This document shows positions 4,397 through 6,948 of a stretch of 6,948 bases of DNA, piece by piece. The position numbers and the translations under genes are program-made. Origin of the DNA: Xanthobacteraceae bacterium (lineage in GTDB: Bacteria; Pseudomonadota; Alphaproteobacteria; Rhizobiales; Xanthobacteraceae); assembly GCA_025929595.1 (NCBI GenBank), contig JAICQA010000141.1, positions 1 to 6,948 on the forward strand, given 5' to 3'. How positions within the stretch are numbered: position 1 is the stretch's first letter; each line of letters starts with the position of its first letter. The notes under the pieces are model-generated. The model did not search any database, was not told where the DNA came from, and was given only the letters and a program-made list of their open reading frames with translations.

Positions 4397-5806
4397 ATGA
4401 CATCGCTCGATTTCAGCCGCTCCGGACTCCGCTCGCTGTACGCGGGTCTGCTCGCGATCGGCGCAAAAATCCGGCGGCCCTTCACGCGCCTCGGCCTGTG
4501 GCTGACCGCGCATCTGCCGAAGGGTCTTTACGCGCGCTCGCTGCTCATCATCGTGACGCCGATGGTGCTGCTGCAATCGGTCGTGGCTTTCGTCTTCATG
4601 GAGCGCCACTTCAACCAGGTGACGTTGCGGCTTTCCTCCGCGCTCGCGCAGGACATTGCAGCGCTGGTCGAGATTTACGAGCACTATCCGCGCGCCGATG
4701 GCGGCAAGGAACTGCGCCGCATCGCCGACGAAAAGCTCCGCCTCAACGTGGAGTTCCTGCCGCCCGATCCGCTGCCGCCGCCGGGTCCGAAACCCTTCTT
4801 CGACGTGCTCGACTCCGTGCTGTCGCAGGAGATCGCCCGCCTCATCCAGCGGCCGTTCTGGATCGACACGGTCGGCGATTCAAACCTTGTCGAAATCCGC
4901 ATCCAGTTGAAGGGTGCGGTGATGCGCGTTTTCGCGCGGCGCAACCAGGCCTACGCCTCGAACTCCCACATCTTTCTCGTCTGGATGGTCGGCACTTCGC
5001 TCGTGCTGCTCGGGATCGCGATCCTGTTCCTGCGCAACCAGATCAAACCGATCCTGCGCCTCGCCGCCGCCGCCGACGCCTTCGGCAAGGGCCGCGATAT
5101 CAAGAACTTCCACCCGCGCGGCGCGCGCGAAGTAAGGCAGGCCGCCAGCGCCTTTATGGAGATGAAGAAGCGCATCGAGCGCCAGATCGAGCAGCGCACC
5201 ACCATGCTCGCCGGCGTCTCGCACGACCTGCGCACGGTGCTGACCCGCTTCAAGCTCGAATTGGCGCTGATCGAGGACAGCCCCGAAGCCGAAGCGCTGC
5301 GCAAGGACGTCGAGGAGATGCAGCGGATGCTCGAGGCCTATCTCGCCTTCGCCCGCGGCGAGGCCGGCGAAATGCCCGAGACGGTCGACGTCTCGCACGT
5401 CCTCGACGAGCTCGCCGCCGAGGCGCAGCGTCAAGGCAAGCGCGCGAGCGCGAGTTTCGCCGGGCCGCCAATCGTGCAATTACGGCCCGACGCATTCAAA
5501 CGCTGCCTTGCCAATCTCGTCTCGAACGCCTCGCGCTTCGGCTCGACGATTGCATTGAGCGGCACGCGCGAGCCGCGATGGCTGATGGTGCATGTGGACG
5601 ACAACGGTCCCGGCATTCCGGAAGATCGCCGCGACGACGTCTTCCGCCCGTTCCTTCGGCTCGACGACGCGCGCAATCAGAACGAGACCGGCACCGGACT
5701 CGGCCTGTCGATCGCGCGCGACATCGCGGGCGTGCACGGCGGCGAAATCACGCTCGCCGACAGCCCGCTCGGCGGCCTGCGCGCGACGGTGCGGATTCCG
5801 GTTTGA
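4397..5806 (+). CDS. EnvZ-like membrane sensor histidine kinase
   Basis: This is the probable partner kinase of the preceding response regulator, at 469 residues. A cytoplasmic N-terminus of about 45 residues leads to TM1 (about 47-69). A periplasmic sensor region of about 120 residues follows (70-190), with a Pro-rich turn near 122-133. TM2 is at about 191-213. A HAMP linker (about 214-268) and a HisKA domain follow, with phospho-acceptor H276 in SHDLRTVLTRF. The HATPase_c domain has the N box (N373, N377), the G1 box DDNGPGI (401-407), the F box VFRPF, and the G2 box GTGLGLSI (432-439). All ATP-binding motifs are intact. The usual Pro after HDLRT is Val (V281), while the Thr linked to phosphatase activity (T280) is kept. 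The ligand is unknown. The stop lies 2 nt before a palindromic repeat element. Confidence 0.94.
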   Translation: MTSLDFSRSGLRSLYAGLLAIGAKIRRPFTRLGLWLTAHLPKGLYARSLLIIVTPMVLLQSVVAFVFMERHFNQVTLRLSSALAQDIAALVEIYEHYPRADGGKELRRIADEKLRLNVEFLPPDPLPPPGPKPFFDVLDSVLSQEIARLIQRPFWIDTVGDSNLVEIRIQLKGAVMRVFARRNQAYASNSHIFLVWMVGTSLVLLGIAILFLRNQIKPILRLAAAADAFGKGRDIKNFHPRGAREVRQAASAFMEMKKRIERQIEQRTTMLAGVSHDLRTVLTRFKLELALIEDSPEAEALRKDVEEMQRMLEAYLAFARGEAGEMPETVDVSHVLDELAAEAQRQGKRASASFAGPPIVQLRPDAFKRCLANLVSNASRFGSTIALSGTREPRWLMVHVDDNGPGIPEDRRDDVFRPFLRLDDARNQNETGTGLGLSIARDIAGVHGGEITLADSPLGGLRATVRIPV

Positions 5807-5808
5807 CT

Positions 5809-5934
5809 GTCATTCCGGGGCGCATGCCGAGCTTAGCGAGGCGCGCGAGCCCGGAATCCAAGCGGCGATTCAACAGCTGCGGCAGGTTCGTTTGGATTCC
5901 GGGCCCGCTCACTTTGCTCGCGTCCCGGAATGAC
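5809..5934. repeat. Intergenic palindromic repeat element, type 1 (GTCATTCCGGG)
   Basis: Outer arms GTCATTCCGGG (5809-5819) and CCCGGAATGAC (5924-5934) are perfect inverted copies. Inner arms CCCGGAATCCAA (5850-5861) and TTGGATTCCGGG (5892-5903) also pair perfectly. Each half can fold on its own through CCGGG/CCCGG. The unpaired centre is about 30 bp. The form matches interspersed palindromic repeats common in Hyphomicrobiales genomes, recognised by pattern only. It fills the gap between the convergent kinase gene and csaA, starting 2 nt after one stop and ending 8 nt from the other. It may serve as a bidirectional transcription end or mRNA-stabilising hairpin. It lacks a T-tract on the kinase side. 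Confidence 0.8.
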
Positions 5935-5942
5935 GGACAAAA

Positions 5943-6296
5943 TTAAAACAGCCTTCCACCGTCCGGCACCTTCTTGTCCGGCCCGAGCAGCACGACACCA
6001 CCCTCCTCGTCGGGAAAGCCGAGAGTCAGCACCTCCGACATCATCGGCCCGATCTGCCGCGGCGGAAAATTCATGACCGCAGCCACCTGGCGGCCGATCA
6101 GATCGGTGGGCTTGTAGTGCTTTACGAGTTGCGCCGACGACTTGCGCATGCCGATCTCGGGCCCGAAATCGATCACGATCCTGATCGACGGCTTGCGCGC
6201 CTCGGGAAACGGCTCCGCGCTCACGACGGTGCCGACGCGTACATCGACCTTGCGGAAATCGTCGAAACTGATTTTCGGCTCGATCGGCTCGGCCAT
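5943..6296 (-). CDS. csaA: CsaA, tRNA-binding domain protein (export-related chaperone family)
   Basis: This is a small cytoplasmic protein of 117 residues made of one EMAP/tRNA-binding OB-fold. Bacillus CsaA has chaperone-like, secretion-related activity and binds tRNA. The role in alphaproteobacteria is less clear. The match covers the whole protein: FRKVDVRVGTVVSAEPFPEARKP near the start (residues 14-36), IDFGPEIGMRKSSAQL (42-57) and VAAVMNFPPRQIGPMMSEVL (71-90), with a late VVLLGPDKKVPDGGRLF. The length equals the family length, so it is complete. The ATG at 6296 has only a weak purine run (AAAGAG) before it. Its upstream region is the type 2 repeat, whose centre (about 6341-6362) is the only AT-rich stretch that could hold a promoter. 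Co-transcription from proC, 146 nt upstream, is the alternative. TAA lies 8 nt from the type 1 repeat. Confidence 0.93.
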   Translation of the reverse strand: MAEPIEPKISFDDFRKVDVRVGTVVSAEPFPEARKPSIRIVIDFGPEIGMRKSSAQLVKHYKPTDLIGRQVAAVMNFPPRQIGPMMSEVLTLGFPDEEGGVVLLGPDKKVPDGGRLF

Positions 6297-6308
6297 GGCT
6301 CTTTACCC

Positions 6309-6427
6309 CGCTCGTCCCCGCGAAAGCGGGGACCCAGTGCAGAGTTTGATAACATACAAGGTCTGGATTCCCGCTGGAGCCTGTCCTCGGGCGCGCCGAA
6401 GGCGCGACCCGAGGACGGGAATGAGCG
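6309..6427. repeat. Intergenic palindromic repeat element, type 2 (CCCGCGAAAGCGGG)
   Basis: Outer arms CGCTCGTCCCCG (6309-6320) and CGGGAATGAGCG (6416-6427) match at 10 of 12 positions as inverted copies. Inside lie two strong hairpins. GTCCCCGC-GAAA-GCGGGGAC (6314-6333) has a perfect 8-bp stem. GTCCTCGGG (6383-6391) pairs with CCCGAGGAC (6408-6416) and extends by CGCGCC/GGCGCG with one bulged A, giving 15 bp. CCAG (6334-6337) and CTGG (6363-6366) also pair. The centre is AT-rich. The sequence family differs from the type 1 repeat. It occupies the proC-csaA gap and forms the region just upstream of csaA. It could end or stabilise the proC transcript. Confidence 0.8.
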
Positions 6428-6442
6428 GATAAGCGGCCGATA

Positions 6443-6948
6443 CTATCCCGCCAGTTGCTTCGAGCGTTTCGTCGCCGCGGCAACCGCCTTCTTCATCAGC
6501 GGATCGAGCCCGCTCTTCGCCATCAGCACCTTGAGCGCTGCAGCCGTCGTCCCGTTCGGCGAGGTGACATTCTCACGCAGCTTCGACGCTTCAAGCTCGG
6601 AGCGATGCAGCAGCTCGCCCGCACCCGCCACCGTCTCGCGCGCGAGCCGGGTGGCAAGCGGCTTCGGCAATCCCGCCGCGACACCGGCGCGCGCAAGACT
6701 TTCCGCAAGCAGAAAGATGTAAGCCGGTCCCGAGCCCGAGACGGCGGTGACCGCGTCCATCCATTTCTCGTTCTTGATCCACTCGACCGGCCCGGTCGCC
6801 GCGAGCAGCGCGTCGGCGAGATCGCGTGCGGCACCCTTTACGCGATTGTTCGGCACCGCGACCGTGATGCCGCGGCCGATCGAGGCCGGCGTGTTCGGCA
6901 TCGCGCGCACGATCGCGGTTCCCTTCGGCAGGTCCCTGGCGAGAAAGC
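6443..6948 (-). CDS. proC: Pyrroline-5-carboxylate reductase, C-terminal part (5' end outside window)
   Basis: ProC reduces 1-pyrroline-5-carboxylate to L-proline with NAD(P)H, the last step of proline synthesis, in the cytoplasm. The visible 167 residues are the C-terminal part. They begin before the conserved VRAMPNTPA motif that closes the Rossmann domain. The dimerisation domain follows, with TAVSGSGPAYIFLLAESLA and the P5CR signature region LRENVTSPNGTTAAALKVL. The tail KKAVAAATKRSKQLAG and the TAG stop are normal. The N-terminal dinucleotide-binding half (roughly 100 residues, with the GxGxxG turn) lies beyond the right edge. No internal stop or frameshift is seen. A type 2 repeat element starts 15 nt after the stop. 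The same-strand csaA follows 146 nt downstream. Confidence 0.96.
   Translation of the reverse strand, partial: FLARDLPKGTAIVRAMPNTPASIGRGITVAVPNNRVKGAARDLADALLAATGPVEWIKNEKWMDAVTAVSGSGPAYIFLLAESLARAGVAAGLPKPLATRLARETVAGAGELLHRSELEASKLRENVTSPNGTTAAALKVLMAKSGLDPLMKKAVAAATKRSKQLAG

Noticed and set aside
4498..5946. A plus-strand open frame of 482 codons, longer than the kinase gene it overlaps.
   Set aside because: It is a shadow in another frame: Arg-rich low-complexity translation with no recognisable domain, while the overlapping frame has every histidine kinase motif in order.
5833..6483. Minus-strand open frame running through csaA, both repeat elements and the end of proC.
   Set aside because: It runs through palindromic repeats and two proven genes in the wrong frame.
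1..6948. tRNA, rRNA, CRISPR array, insertion sequence or phage genes.
   Set aside because: No cloverleaf-like segment, no regularly spaced repeats, and no transposase, integrase or phage protein motifs in any frame.

Overview
The window looks like a chromosomal segment of a GC-rich alphaproteobacterium, most likely Hyphomicrobiales (Bradyrhizobium/Rhodopseudomonas/Xanthobacteraceae-like). This is inferred from the run uvrC-pgsA-moaD-moaE, the short alphaproteobacterial IlvE, a PetP/PetR-like regulator pair, and intergenic palindromic repeats of types common in that order. Coding density is high, and no gene-free stretch exceeds about 210 bases.

Left block, plus strand (1-2023): the C-terminal part of uvrC (DNA excision repair), then pgsA (phosphatidylglycerol phosphate synthesis), moaD and moaE (the two subunits of molybdopterin synthase). 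pgsA and moaD overlap by ATGA, and moaD and moaE are 19 nt apart. The block is laid out like an operon, but a hairpin sits between uvrC and pgsA, and a perfect TATAAT sits just before moaE.

Middle (2024-3128): ilvE (branched-chain aminotransferase) on the minus strand meets moaE tail to tail with no spacer: the stop codons form TAATTA, inside a larger GC-rich inverted repeat. ilvE is divergent from a MarR-family gene. The 211-bp region between them carries a 21-bp palindrome that overlaps the MarR start codon and a consensus TTGACA for ilvE. It is a good candidate for a shared operator.

Regulatory operon, plus strand (3129-5806): a MarR-family regulator, an OmpR-type response regulator and a membrane HisKA histidine kinase, separated by 13 and 7 nt. 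The first two resemble Rhodobacter PetP/PetR. The kinase has an unusual Val in place of the H-box Pro.

Right block (5807-6948): csaA (tRNA-binding/chaperone-like) and the C-terminal part of proC, both on the minus strand. csaA lies between two different intergenic palindromic repeats. Apart from the regulatory locus at 2918-5806, the genes are ordinary housekeeping genes. I see no phage, transposase, CRISPR, tRNA or rRNA, and no clear undescribed multi-gene system. The most interesting signals are regulatory.
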